NCBI GenBank assembly: GCA_937907455.1
Contig: CALESQ010000110.1
Coordinates: 34,340-98,339, forward strand
Length of the DNA: 64,000 nucleotides
Direction of reading: 5' to 3'
DNA from: an uncultured Caldilineales bacterium
GTDB taxonomy: Bacteria; Chloroflexota; Anaerolineae; JAAEKA01
Shown here: positions 16,633 through 25,550 of the stretch, piece after piece
How positions within the stretch are numbered: the stretch's first letter is position 1
Layout of the letters: each line of letters starts with the position of its first letter
The notes under the pieces: model-generated
The model's input: only the letters and a program-made list of their open reading frames with translations
What the model was told of the DNA's origin: nothing
Database searches by the model: none
Translations under genes and position numbers: made by a program

Positions 16633-19600
16633 TCACGCCTCATCCGCCACCAGCTCACGCTGGCCTTCCGCGCCTTCCAGGTGCAGCGACAAGGCCTGCG
16701 ATACGCTGTCACTGCCCATCGAAATGCCGTAGATTGTGTCAGCAGCTTCGATAGTGCCACGGTTGTGAGTGATGACGATGAACTGCGTATCCTGAGCGGC
16801 CTCACGCAACGCAGCGCGAAAACGATCTACGTTAGCTTCGTCCAGCGCGGCATCCACCTCATCCAAAATGCAGAAGGGAGGTGGACTGACGCGCAGAATC
16901 GCCAGGATCAGCGCGGCCGCGGTCAGGCTGCGCTCACCACCGCTGAGCAGGGGCAGCGCTTGGACGCGCTTGCCGGGCGGACGGGCCACAATATCAATGC
17001 CGCTGTTCATGGGGTCATCCGGTTCGGTGAGTACCAGTTGCGCGGTGCCGCCACCAAACAGCGTGGTGAAGCGTTCCTTGAACTCGCGCGCCACTGCGCG
17101 GTAGGTGATCATAAACTCGCGCTTCATCACCTCATCCAGTTCCTGGATCACCTTCTCCAGCGTTTCGGTTGCCGCGCTCAGGTCGGCGGATTGGGTGGTC
17201 AGGAAGTCGAAACGCTCCTGCGCGGCAGCATATTCCTCCGGCGCGTTGGGGTTGACGCTGCCCAGACGGCTGTATTGCAGACGGAGTTGCTTAACTTCGG
17301 CCTCGATGCCTTCTGGCAGTGTGGGAACTTCGGGCAGGCGCTCCACCAGCGGGCGGATTGGCAAGGGAGGCTGGTCGTCGAGTGCGGTGCTTTGTTCCAG
17401 CTCAACCAAGCCTACGTCGTGTTCGATTTCGCCGCGCAGATGGTTCAGCTCGTCGCGGGCGCGTTGCAAGGCCAGCAAGGTGCGGTTGTGGGTTTGCTCT
17501 TCGGCTTGCAGGTGACGACGTTGGCCGGTTTCCTGCTCGGCCAGCGCGGCGCGGGCGCTTTCCAGCCGTGACAGCTCGGCTTCTGCCGGTTCGATGCGCA
17601 CGGCGAAGTGCTCGATCTGCGCGCTAAGCCCGGCATCATCCTGTTGCATGGCGGCTACGCGGCTTTGCAAGGTGCTGTGTTCGTCGGCCAATGCCTGGGC
17701 GCGGGTTTGTTTGTCGCGCAGTTCGTTCTGCAACTGGTTCAGCGCCCGCTGTTCGTTGGCTAAGATAGCCTGCTGTCCGGCCACCTGAGCAGCCACCACG
17801 CCAGCTTCGCTGCGCCGTTCCAGCAATTCCGCTGTGAGCGCACTGCCGTCCAGCTCAGTTACGGCAGCCTGGGCCGCAACCAGGGCGCTGCCTGCCTGTT
17901 GCCGGTCGGTGTTCAGGGCAGCCAGGCGGTTGTGCAGTTGTTCGGTGCGCAGAGCCAGCGCGTTTTGTTCGTCGTCGGTTTGCGCCAAACGCTGCCGGTT
18001 GCGCCGCGCCTGCTGTTCCACCTGAGCGGCTTGACCTTGCCACTGCGCCAGCGCGGCGCTTTCCTGCTGCTGGCGGCGCGCCAGCTCGGTCAGGCCTTGT
18101 TCGTGGGCAGCGAGAGCCTGGCGGCGCTGCTGCTGCTGGGCTTGCAATGCTTCACGCTGCTGCTGCTGCATGGCCGCGGCCTGACGGGCGGCTTCGATTT
18201 GCTGGGGCAGCTCGCGCAGGGAGCGCTCGCGTCCCAGCACGCCCTGGTCGCGGCGTGGGGCCACACTGCCGCCGCTGACACTGCCGCCGGGGCGCACCAT
18301 GTCGCCTTCCAGCGTCACCACTGTGGGGCGCTCGCTATAGCCATCCAGCACGCGGCGCGCGGTGGGCAGGTCACGCGTGATCACCACGCGGCCCAGCAGG
18401 TAATCTACCAGCTTGCTCAGCCGTGGCTCGGCTCGCACCAACTGCGAGGCCAGGCCCACGACACCGGGGCCGGTGGGTGGTTTGATGGGCTGGCCGGTGC
18501 GCAGGGTATCCAGGGGCAAAAAGGTGGCGCGACCGCCATTGCTGCGTTTCAGCCAGTCAATCGCTGCTTCGGCATCGGCCCAACGCTCGACGATGATGTC
18601 TTGCAGGCGGCCCCCCAGCGCGGTTTCGATAGCCAGCTCCAGCTCTGCGGGAACTTGTAATTGATCGGCCACTGCCCCGATGATGCCGTGCAGCGGCGCA
18701 GTGTTGCCAGTTTGGGCAGCCAGGCTGCGCATGATGGCGCGTGAGCCACCGCTGTAGCCCTCGCCTTCATCTTTCAGGCGTTGCAACAAGTCCAGTTGAT
18801 CGTGCAGGCGGTCGGCGTTACGCCGTGCTGCGGCCAGGTGCTCGCTGTGCGCGGCTAACTCGGTTTCGCCCTGGGCTAGTGCCTGCTGCAAGGCCCCGCG
18901 CTGATCGCCCACTGCCGCGGTCTCGGCGCTCAACTCGGCCAGGCGCTGCTGATGGGCACTGATCTGCGGGGTCAGCTCAGCCACGGCGTTGGCCGCAGCG
19001 GCAAGCTCGGCTTGCAGCCGTTCGTGTTCGGCGTGCAAACTGTCTTTGCGGCTTTCCTGCTCCAGTAGCTTGCGTTCAGCCGCAGCGATTTCTCCCTCCA
19101 ACCCGGCCTGACGGCGTTGGGCTGCGGCTAGTTGTGCCTGGCGATTGCGTCGTTCGCCTTCCAGGGCATCTAACCGGCTTTGGGTGGCAGCGATGGCGGC
19201 ACGTAACTGATTGAGCGTGTTTTGCTCAGCGGCATGAGCCGCGGTGGCGGCTTGTACTTGCCCTTGCTGGGCCTCGACGCGCTGCCGCAGCGGCTCCAGA
19301 TCGCTGGTTACATCCGTGCGTCGCGCCTCCAGTTGGCGCAGACGCTCGGAGCTGACGGCCAGCTCGCGTTGAGTGCTTTCGGCGCGGCGATGCAGCAAGC
19401 TGCTGTCGCGATGCCAATCGCCCAATTGGTTGCGCAGTTCGCTGTAAAGTGTGCGCAGACCGGCGTCCTCATCTTCCAGTGCCAGCAGATGCAGTTGCCG
19501 GGTTTCGGTTACGCTGCGCGCGGCTCGCTCTTCGCTGTGGGCGTGCTCCAACAGGCGCAGCCCTTCATGCCAGCGATAGCCGTACCACAGGCGCAATTGG

Positions 19601-20271
19601 CTGTCAAGATCGGCCTGCACCTGCAAGCGCTCTTCGGCACGGCGCGCCTGCACCTTCAGATAGCGTAGTCGCGGTTCGATTTCGCCCAGAATGTCGCGGG
19701 CGCGTTGCAGGTTGCCGCGCGTCTCATCCAGCTCGCGCAGGGCGGTGCTGCGTTTGGCTTGATGCCCGGTGATGCCCGCGGCTTCTTCGATCAGGGCACG
19801 GCGCTCATCTGGCTTGAGTGACAGCGCCTGATCTACCAGACCCTGCCCGATTACGGTGTAGGTGCGTTTAGCCAGACCTGATTGTGCCAGCAGCTCGCTG
19901 ATATCGCGCAGGCGCACTTTGACGCCGTTGAGGTAGTATTCGTTTTCGCCGGAACGATAGGTGCGGCGGGTGATCACCACTTCACCGAAGTCTACCGGCA
20001 GCCAGCCATCGCTGTTGTCCAGGGTGAGGCTGGCTTGTGCCATGCCCAGGCGGGCGCGCTCGTTGGAACCGCTGAAGATCATGTCTTCACCGCGCTTGGC
20101 ACGCAGTCGGCCATAGCTTTGTTCCCCCAGCACCCACTGGATGGCATCGGCCACATTGGACTTGCCACTGCCGTTGGGGCCGATGATGGCGGTTAATCCA
20201 CCTTTGAAGAGGAAATCGGTTTTAGCGGCAAAGGTTTTATAGCCTTGCAGCTCAAGATGTTTAAGGCGCAT
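16633..20271 (-). CDS. smc: Chromosome segregation ATPase SMC
   Basis: A 1212-residue protein of full SMC length. The N-terminal Walker A is GPNGSGKS (31-38); the C-terminal head has the ABC signature LSGGERSLTA and Walker B FCILDEVDAALDEAN. Two long Gln/Ala/Arg-rich coiled-coil arms (about 165-510 and 670-1010) flank a hinge with GGRLQDIIVE and GGSVSGGS. SMC dimers with ScpA/B load at parS and organise sister chromosomes. It is encoded with rnc nearby and ftsY divergent, the common rnc-smc-ftsY neighbourhood, but two genes intervene between rnc and smc. No strong ribosome site precedes the ATG. Confidence 0.97.
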   Translation of the reverse strand: MRLKHLELQGYKTFAAKTDFLFKGGLTAIIGPNGSGKSNVADAIQWVLGEQSYGRLRAKRGEDMIFSGSNERARLGMAQASLTLDNSDGWLPVDFGEVVITRRTYRSGENEYYLNGVKVRLRDISELLAQSGLAKRTYTVIGQGLVDQALSLKPDERRALIEEAAGITGHQAKRSTALRELDETRGNLQRARDILGEIEPRLRYLKVQARRAEERLQVQADLDSQLRLWYGYRWHEGLRLLEHAHSEERAARSVTETRQLHLLALEDEDAGLRTLYSELRNQLGDWHRDSSLLHRRAESTQRELAVSSERLRQLEARRTDVTSDLEPLRQRVEAQQGQVQAATAAHAAEQNTLNQLRAAIAATQSRLDALEGERRNRQAQLAAAQRRQAGLEGEIAAAERKLLEQESRKDSLHAEHERLQAELAAAANAVAELTPQISAHQQRLAELSAETAAVGDQRGALQQALAQGETELAAHSEHLAAARRNADRLHDQLDLLQRLKDEGEGYSGGSRAIMRSLAAQTGNTAPLHGIIGAVADQLQVPAELELAIETALGGRLQDIIVERWADAEAAIDWLKRSNGGRATFLPLDTLRTGQPIKPPTGPGVVGLASQLVRAEPRLSKLVDYLLGRVVITRDLPTARRVLDGYSERPTVVTLEGDMVRPGGSVSGGSVAPRRDQGVLGRERSLRELPQQIEAARQAAAMQQQQREALQAQQQQRRQALAAHEQGLTELARRQQQESAALAQWQGQAAQVEQQARRNRQRLAQTDDEQNALALRTEQLHNRLAALNTDRQQAGSALVAAQAAVTELDGSALTAELLERRSEAGVVAAQVAGQQAILANEQRALNQLQNELRDKQTRAQALADEHSTLQSRVAAMQQDDAGLSAQIEHFAVRIEPAEAELSRLESARAALAEQETGQRRHLQAEEQTHNRTLLALQRARDELNHLRGEIEHDVGLVELEQSTALDDQPPLPIRPLVERLPEVPTLPEGIEAEVKQLRLQYSRLGSVNPNAPEEYAAAQERFDFLTTQSADLSAATETLEKVIQELDEVMKREFMITYRAVAREFKERFTTLFGGGTAQLVLTEPDDPMNSGIDIVARPPGKRVQALPLLSGGERSLTAAALILAILRVSPPPFCILDEVDAALDEANVDRFRAALREAAQDTQFIVITHNRGTIEAADTIYGISMGSDSVSQALSLHLEGAEGQRELVADEA

Positions 20272-20394
20272 GGAAGGGTTAAGGGGTTTAGCAATATGAG
20301 TTGAAAATTAGCGTAACGAGTAACTCGTAACTCGGATTTGACATAATTGGGTGTACTGTATACTACTTACTGTCTACTATTTACTATGCACTGC

Positions 20395-21141
20395 TCAGCC
20401 CGCCGCGCGCATTAGCGTTTGGTAGAGGGGCGTGAGTGCGGCTTGCAGGGCTGTGGCCAACAGCAGCAGGGTCACGCTGCCTGCCAGCATGCGGCGGCGG
20501 TGACGTGCCCACCAGCTTAGGTAGCCGGGCCATAAATCGGCGTTGGCCAGCGGCTCGGCCAGCACTGCGCCCAGCATCACCAGGCCAACCAGCCGCACTA
20601 TCAGCCAGATCGGCCAGGCAGCTAGCAGGCCGAGTAACGGCTGTTGCGCGCCGTGCAGCAGCGAGGCCGCGGTGAAGTTGACGCGGTCGAGGGTCAGTGT
20701 CAGCATAGCCAGGCTGCCCGCACCGCCGGTGAGCGCTGACGCAGCTGCAAAGGCCAGCGTCTCGCGCACCTGGGCGAAAAACGAGGTGGCGGGAGCCGTC
20801 ATCACCGGGCTGCCGTGCTCGGCCCAGCGTAGCCAGGCGTCGCGATACTCCACACCACCGCTGATGGCTTGCCCGCCCGCCGTATCAAACAGCAACGAGG
20901 CGATTAGCACGCACAACGACTGTACTCCTGCCCAGAACAGCGCAAACCGGATGGCACGATCAGGCCGTCCCTGGCGCACTGCCCAGAAAAACATCGGCAC
21001 AATCACCAGGGTGCTAAGCAGCGGCAAAGCCATACGCTGGCCCAGACCGATCGGCAAGATAGTGGTAACCGCAATGCCTAGCGCCATCGCCGGGTAAACA
21101 ATCCAGTCATCAAGTACCGTGTGTTCGCCAGATTGGTTCAT
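20395..21141 (-). CDS. Multipass membrane protein, unknown (Yip1-like layout)
   Basis: A 248-residue protein with about five to six hydrophobic segments (17-35, 39-55, 66-85, 127-150, 168-197, 219-236). The general layout resembles Yip1-type membrane proteins but I do not see a diagnostic motif. Its ATG overlaps the stop of the RmlD-like gene (ATGA at 21138-21141), so the two are translationally coupled. No function can be given. Confidence 0.6.
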   Translation of the reverse strand: MNQSGEHTVLDDWIVYPAMALGIAVTTILPIGLGQRMALPLLSTLVIVPMFFWAVRQGRPDRAIRFALFWAGVQSLCVLIASLLFDTAGGQAISGGVEYRDAWLRWAEHGSPVMTAPATSFFAQVRETLAFAAASALTGGAGSLAMLTLTLDRVNFTAASLLHGAQQPLLGLLAAWPIWLIVRLVGLVMLGAVLAEPLANADLWPGYLSWWARHRRRMLAGSVTLLLLATALQAALTPLYQTLMRAAG

Positions 21142-21989
21142 GCTTTGGCCAGCCCTTCATCATAGCTGCGCAGACGGGTGCGCAGCAGCGCCTGGGCGCG
21201 ACGGGTATCCAACGTGCAGTTGCGCGGCCGGCTGAGGCCGCTGTCCAGGCTGCTGCCGCTGCTCAGCGTTGTGGTGGGCAGATCCAGCCGGGCAGCCAGA
21301 CGCCGCCCCATCTCGTAGCGACTGAGTGCCTGCGGTCCGGCGATGTTGAGCACGCCGCTGTAGGGCAGTGCAGCCAGCTCGATTAACGCAGCAGCCAGAT
21401 CGTTTACCCACACTGGGCAACGGATTTCATCGCTGAACAGGGTAATGCTTTCGCTGCTGCGCAAGCTGCGTTCGATCCAGGCACTGACAGGATCGGGCGG
21501 CTGAAGCCGGCTGATCAGCGAGGTGCGCACCAGCACTGCATCTGGCTTGGCGGTTTGCACTGCGGCCTCGGCCGCGGCTTTGGCGACGCCATAGGGATGC
21601 ACCGGCGCGGGCAGGGCGTTTTCGTCGTAGGGGGCGTGTTCGCCGTCCAGCAGCACATCGGAAGACAGGTGGATCAACCGCGCGTCCACGGCCGCGGCGG
21701 CTTCGGCTATATAGCCGGCCCCGGTTGCGGTGATGGCCTGTAACTGTGGCCCATCTTTTCGGTAAGCGGTATGGATGATCAGCGCGGGGTGCAAGTCATG
21801 TATCGCTGCCAACACCGCGGTGCGGTCGCTGATGTCGAGTTGCCGGTAGCGGTGTGGGCCGACCGGCTGCGGCGCGCGTTGATGCCACGCTCCCCACACG
21901 GGGACGCGGCTCTCAGCCAGTTGATGCAGCAATTCGCTGCCCAGCAGGCCGGTGCAGCCGGTGATCAGCCAGGGACGTTCAACCGACAT
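21138..21989 (-). CDS. RmlD-like sugar-nucleotide/NAD(P) reductase (SDR extended)
   Basis: A 283-residue extended short-chain dehydrogenase. The nucleotide motif TGCTGLLG is at 10-17, the catalytic YxxxK is YGVAK in HPYGVAKAAAE, and LIHLSSDVLLDGEHAPYDE matches the RmlD/dTDP-4-dehydrorhamnose reductase core. It could make a deoxysugar or belong to the related methionine-adenosyltransferase beta group. The start at 21989 lies 11 bp inside the end of rnc, and its stop overlaps the next gene, so it sits in the middle of an rnc-led operon. Confidence 0.75.
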   Translation of the reverse strand: MSVERPWLITGCTGLLGSELLHQLAESRVPVWGAWHQRAPQPVGPHRYRQLDISDRTAVLAAIHDLHPALIIHTAYRKDGPQLQAITATGAGYIAEAAAAVDARLIHLSSDVLLDGEHAPYDENALPAPVHPYGVAKAAAEAAVQTAKPDAVLVRTSLISRLQPPDPVSAWIERSLRSSESITLFSDEIRCPVWVNDLAAALIELAALPYSGVLNIAGPQALSRYEMGRRLAARLDLPTTTLSSGSSLDSGLSRPRNCTLDTRRAQALLRTRLRSYDEGLAKA

Positions 21990-22779
21990 GAGTGGGCAAT
22001 ACTTCAGTGGGTTGCAGATGTTGTGGTGGCGCGACAGCTTCATCATACCGATGGTCGCTGATATACTGCCAGGCCTGCTGGGCTGCGTCTTGTGAGGCCA
22101 GTTGCTTGGACTTGCCGCTGCCCACACCCCAGATGATGTTGTCAATCAGTACCTGCACGCTGAACTGTTTGTCGTGGTCAGGGCCTGCGGTGGCTGCGGT
22201 GTGATAGCGCGGGGTGGCGCGAAAAGCCGTTTGGCTCCATTCCTGCAGGCGGCTCTTGGCATCCTTGATGGCAGCGGCTTCGGTCATTTCAGGCAATACC
22301 GGCTCGATCAAATCGAATACCAGCAGTTTGACCGCGTCCAGGTCCTGATCGAGGTAGAGAGCGCCGACCAGGGCCTCGAATGCGCCGCAGAGGGTGGCGG
22401 CCCGCTTGCGCCCGCCGCTTTCCACCTCGCCGCGGCCCATCAGCAAAAAGCTGCCCAGATCAAGCCGGTTGGCAAAGGAGGCCAGGGTTTCTTCGCGTAC
22501 CAGGGCTGCGCGCAGATTGGTGAGCATCCCCTCTCGCATTTCAGGAAACCGGTTGTAGAGATATTCACCGACCAGAAAATCCAGCACGGCGTCGCCCAGA
22601 AATTCCAGACGCTCGTTGTCGGCTTGAAGCAGGTAGCGCGTTTCGTTGAGAAAAGAGCGGTGGGTCAAAGCCCGTTGCAGCAGGGTTTTATCCTCGAAGC
22701 GGATGCCGCTGGTCTCTTCGAAGTGCAGCGCGCTTTCCAGCGCAACCTGCGCGCGCGAAGGTTGGGTATCGAAAACCAT
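21979..22779 (-). CDS. rnc: Ribonuclease III
   Basis: A 266-residue double-strand-specific endoribonuclease. The catalytic signature ERLEFLGDAVL is at 56-66, the second acidic cluster is in GAFEALVGALYLD, and a C-terminal dsRNA-binding domain ends in GSGKSKQLASQDAAQQA. It processes rRNA precursors and structured mRNAs. The start at 22779 is chosen over an ATG nine bases earlier because CAGGAG touches the first ATG with no spacing but lies nine bases from the second. A promoter is visible about 100 bp upstream. Confidence 0.95.
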   Translation of the reverse strand: MVFDTQPSRAQVALESALHFEETSGIRFEDKTLLQRALTHRSFLNETRYLLQADNERLEFLGDAVLDFLVGEYLYNRFPEMREGMLTNLRAALVREETLASFANRLDLGSFLLMGRGEVESGGRKRAATLCGAFEALVGALYLDQDLDAVKLLVFDLIEPVLPEMTEAAAIKDAKSRLQEWSQTAFRATPRYHTAATAGPDHDKQFSVQVLIDNIIWGVGSGKSKQLASQDAAQQAWQYISDHRYDEAVAPPQHLQPTEVLPTHVG

Positions 22780-22883
22780 GTTGATCATCTCCTGCGCTGA
22801 TCAACTTCCTTATGAGCGCAGGCAGAGCGGCGCGCTCATAGGGAAATCACTCAGCAAAATAAGCGACGGTATTCGCCGCGGTC

Positions 22884-22914
22884 ATTATAGCATAGCCGTT
22901 GGGAAAGAGGGCAA
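22884..22914 (-). promoter_or_regulatory. Promoter of the rnc operon
   Basis: On the minus strand a perfect TATAAT (22884-22889) with TGC in front forms the extended -10 TGCTATAAT. A possible -35 TTGCCC (22909-22914) is 19 bp away, slightly long. The leader to the rnc start is about 100 nt. Confidence 0.55.
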
Positions 22915-23185
22915 TCTGCGCAATCCCTGGTTGTGTATGGATTTCGGTTGAAATGTGTTGCCACCCAAGTGAATTCGGTGTCTCAAGCCACGAAGCCCCT
23001 GCCGGGGCTTTCGGAGAGCGCCTGAGAGCGCTTCGTTCTCTGAACCGCAATCATTTATTGTCCGGCTCTTGTAATTCAACCGAAAGTCGCACACTACCCA
23101 ATCCCTGCTTTTGGCGACGCGACCTGTTAGGCACGGTTTATACATGCCATGACCCGGAACAACTCTGTTTGACAAGCCTTGCCAA

Positions 23186-23215
23186 TTGACCAATCGCGCG
23201 TTCCCGCGGTATAAT
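23186..23215 (+). promoter_or_regulatory. Sigma-70 promoter of ftsY
   Basis: TTGACC (23186-23191), an 18-bp spacer, then a perfect TATAAT (23210-23215). The predicted start near 23222 gives a leader of about 85 nt that begins just before a perfect hairpin. Confidence 0.75.
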
Positions 23216-23230
23216 GCGTTGCGCAATTCC

Positions 23231-23263
23231 CGAACGACGTGCGCTTGCTGTGCACGTCGTTCG
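23231..23263 (+). promoter_or_regulatory. Perfect 12-bp hairpin in the ftsY leader
   Basis: CGAACGACGTGC (23231-23242) and its exact inverted complement GCACGTCGTTCG (23252-23263) form a hairpin with a 9-base loop, about 45 nt before the ftsY start codon and 15 bp after the -10. No T-run follows, so it is not a terminator. It could be a protein operator or an mRNA element. Confidence 0.55.
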
Positions 23264-23307
23264 TGTTGTAACGATCTATCTACCCGGCAGGAGGCCAGAC
23301 AGGACTG

Positions 23308-24255
23308 ATGCTGAAGTTTTTCCGCCGTTCACAAGAAGAACAAAGCGCCGATGAACAGCGCATTCATGAAAGCCTGGAAAAGACCCGCGGCGGTCTGATG
23401 GGCCGCCTGGGCAGCATTTTTCAGGCCAACGAGATTACCGCGGAGACCTGGGAAGAGCTGGAAGAAACGCTCATTATGGGCGATGTTGGCATAGAGACCA
23501 CCGAGGCTCTGGTGACGAGTGTGCGCGCGCAGGTGACCAAAGAAGGCATCAAGCGACCGCAACAGGCACAGGATGTGCTGAAGCAGGAGATGTTAGCGGT
23601 GCTGCAACGGGCCGAGCCGATGGAGATTGACGAGCCGCGGCTGTTGACGGTGGTTTTGATTGTGGGTGTTAATGGCTCAGGCAAAACTACCAGCATTGCT
23701 AAGCTGGCGCGGCTCTACAAGCAGCATGGCCGCAGAGTGGTGCTGGCCGCCGCCGATACCTTTCGCGCGGCTGCCGTGCATCAACTGGAGATCTGGGGCG
23801 AGCGTGTGGGCGTGGATGTGATTAGCCAGGGCCAGGGGGCAGACCCGGGTGCGGTGGTTTACGATGCCATCCGTGCTTGTCAGGAAAGCCGCAATGCCGA
23901 TCTGCTGCTGATTGATACCGCGGGCCGTTTGCACACCAAATTCAACCTGATGAAGGAGTTGGAGAAGGTGCGCAATGTGGCGGCCCGCCAGGTACATCAG
24001 GCCCCGCACGAAACTTTTCTGGTGCTGGATGCCACCACCGGCCAGAATGCGCTCAGCCAGGCTAAACATTTCAAAGAAGCGGTTGCCATCAGCGGCGTGA
24101 TTCTCACCAAGCTGGATGGCACTGCCAAAGGCGGCATGGTGTTTGCCATTGCCCAAGAGTTGGACTTACCGGTGCGCTTTGTGGGTACCGGTGAAAGCAT
24201 GGCCGACATGGCCCCGTTTGATGCGAAAGTGTTTGTAGACTCGTTGTTTCAATAA
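23308..24255 (+). CDS. ftsY: Signal recognition particle receptor FtsY
   Basis: A 315-residue SRP GTPase with a short N-terminal region (no long acidic A domain), N domain (about 10-100) and G domain. GTPase motifs are GVNGSGKTT (120-128), DTFRAAAVHQLE, DTAGRLHTK and TKLDGTAKGG. It docks ribosome-SRP complexes at the membrane for insertion of membrane proteins. It is transcribed divergently from the rnc operon from its own promoter and precedes prfB. Confidence 0.96.
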   Translation: MLKFFRRSQEEQSADEQRIHESLEKTRGGLMGRLGSIFQANEITAETWEELEETLIMGDVGIETTEALVTSVRAQVTKEGIKRPQQAQDVLKQEMLAVLQRAEPMEIDEPRLLTVVLIVGVNGSGKTTSIAKLARLYKQHGRRVVLAAADTFRAAAVHQLEIWGERVGVDVISQGQGADPGAVVYDAIRACQESRNADLLLIDTAGRLHTKFNLMKELEKVRNVAARQVHQAPHETFLVLDATTGQNALSQAKHFKEAVAISGVILTKLDGTAKGGMVFAIAQELDLPVRFVGTGESMADMAPFDAKVFVDSLFQ

Positions 24256-24365
24256 TGAGTAACGAGAGAGTAACGAGTAACTCGTAACCCAGAACGTCAC
24301 TGGCTTGCAGCCCCCAAACTTCAATTCGGGTTACAGGCTACGAATCACCAATTCAGGATACCCCC

Positions 24366-25476
24366 ATGGATGAAATACGGAACCAGCTCAACGAGCTAGG
24401 AGAGCGCGTCGAAACGCTCAGGAGGCGACTTTGACGTCGCCGGCATGCAAACTCAGATAGAGGCGCTGGAACAGCAGGTAGCCGACCCCGGCATCTGGAA
24501 CGATTCCACCCGTGCGCAGGCAATGATGCGTCAATTGACTGATTTGAAGACGCGCGTGACTATATGGAATGACTTATCTGCGCGCATTGCTGATGGTAGC
24601 GACCTGCTGGAGCTGGCCGAGGCCGAGCAGGACCACGACACGGCACAGGCCATTGTTGCCGATGCAGATCAGATCACTGGCGAAATTGATCGTCTGGAAT
24701 TTCAGTTGGCGTTGCAAGGCCCGCACGATCAGGGTGGGGCCATCCTCTCCATTCACGCCGGTGCAGGCGGCACCGAGGCGCAGGACTGGGCCGAAATGTT
24801 GCTGCGCATGTATCTGCGCTGGGCCGAGCGTCGCGGCTACAAAGTAGAGCTAACCGACCGCACCGACGGCGAAGAGGCGGGCGTGAAAAGCGCCACCATC
24901 GAAATCGAAGGTGAATGGGCCTACGGCTACCTGGGTTCAGAACGCGGCGTGCATCGCCTGGTGCGCATCAGCCCCTTTGATGGTTCAGCACGGCGTCACA
25001 CCTCGTTTGCGCTGGTTGAGGTGCTACCCTTGCTGGATGATGATATCGCAGTCGAGATCAATCCCGACGATATCCAAATGGATGTGTTTCGCGCCGGCAG
25101 CGCGGGCGGCCAGCACATGCAAAAAAACTCCACAGCGGTGCGCCTGACCCACGTCCCTACCGGTTTGGTGGTGATTTGCCAGAACGAACGTAGCCAGACG
25201 CAGAACCGTCAATCAGCCATGCGTGTGCTGCGCGGCAAGCTCTATGACATTGAGCTGCAAAAGCGCGAAGAGCAGGTGGCACGCCTCAAGGGCAAGCATG
25301 TCGAAATGGGCTGGGGCAACCAAATCCGTTCCTACGTGCTGCAACCTTATCAGATGGTAAAAGACCTGCGCACACAACACGAAGTAGGCAATCCCCAAAC
25401 CGTACTCGACGGCAACCTTGATGGCTTCATGGAAGCCTGGTTGAAAGAACAAGTCGGGGAAAATACGGAACAGTAA
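24366..25476 (+). CDS. prfB: Peptide chain release factor 2 with programmed +1 frameshift
   Basis: The gene starts at ATG 24366 and reads 22 codons to an in-frame TGA at 24432. The region AGGAGG-CGA-CTT-TGA-C matches the classic RF2 frameshift site: an internal Shine-Dalgarno three bases before the CTT slip codon, then UGA plus C. After a +1 shift translation continues from GAC (24433) to 25476, giving about 369 residues. RF2 features include SPFDGSARRH and the GGQ loop in GSAGGQHMQKNS. RF2 releases chains at UGA and UAA, so low RF2 favours the shift: an autoregulatory loop. A start inside the second frame (24445) would miss the N-terminus. Confidence 0.95.
24420..24435 (+). promoter_or_regulatory. 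prfB +1 frameshift site
   Basis: The slip codon CTT (24429-24431) is followed by TGA (24432-24434) and C (24435). The AGGAGG three bases upstream (24420-24425) acts as the internal Shine-Dalgarno spacer element, as in E. coli prfB. Confidence 0.93.
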
Positions 25477-25481
25477 GGAGC

Positions 25482-25526
25482 AAAAAGTGAGGAGTGAGTA
25501 AACCATGTACTTACTCCTCACTTTTT
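25482..25526. terminator. Bidirectional terminator between prfB and the beta-helix gene
   Basis: AAAAAGTGAGGAGTGAGTA (25482-25500) pairs with TACTTACTCCTCACTTTTT (25508-25526), 19 bp with one G-U pair and a 7-base loop. The stem base is A/T-rich, giving a T-run after the stem on both strands. It lies between two convergent genes, so it can stop transcription from both sides. Confidence 0.8.
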
Positions 25527-25550
25527 ACTATTCACCTCTCGCGTGCGGCT

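Larger units (their letters stand above)
22780..23307. other. Divergent rnc/ftsY intergenic region
   Basis: This 528-bp gap holds no convincing gene. It contains the rnc promoter near 22884-22914, a short hairpin AAGCCCC/GGGGCTT at 22993-23010, several imperfect GAGAGCGC repeats at 23015-23040, the ftsY promoter at 23186-23215 and the ftsY leader hairpin at 23231-23263. The 23010-23180 part could hide a small RNA, but I cannot match it to a known one. Confidence 0.5.

Noticed and set aside
16468..17571. 367-residue plus-strand frame
   Set aside because: Antisense to smc, which has clear ABC motifs on the other strand.
22780..23307. SRP RNA, tmRNA or other known RNA before ftsY
   Set aside because: No matching core sequence or tRNA-like end was found.
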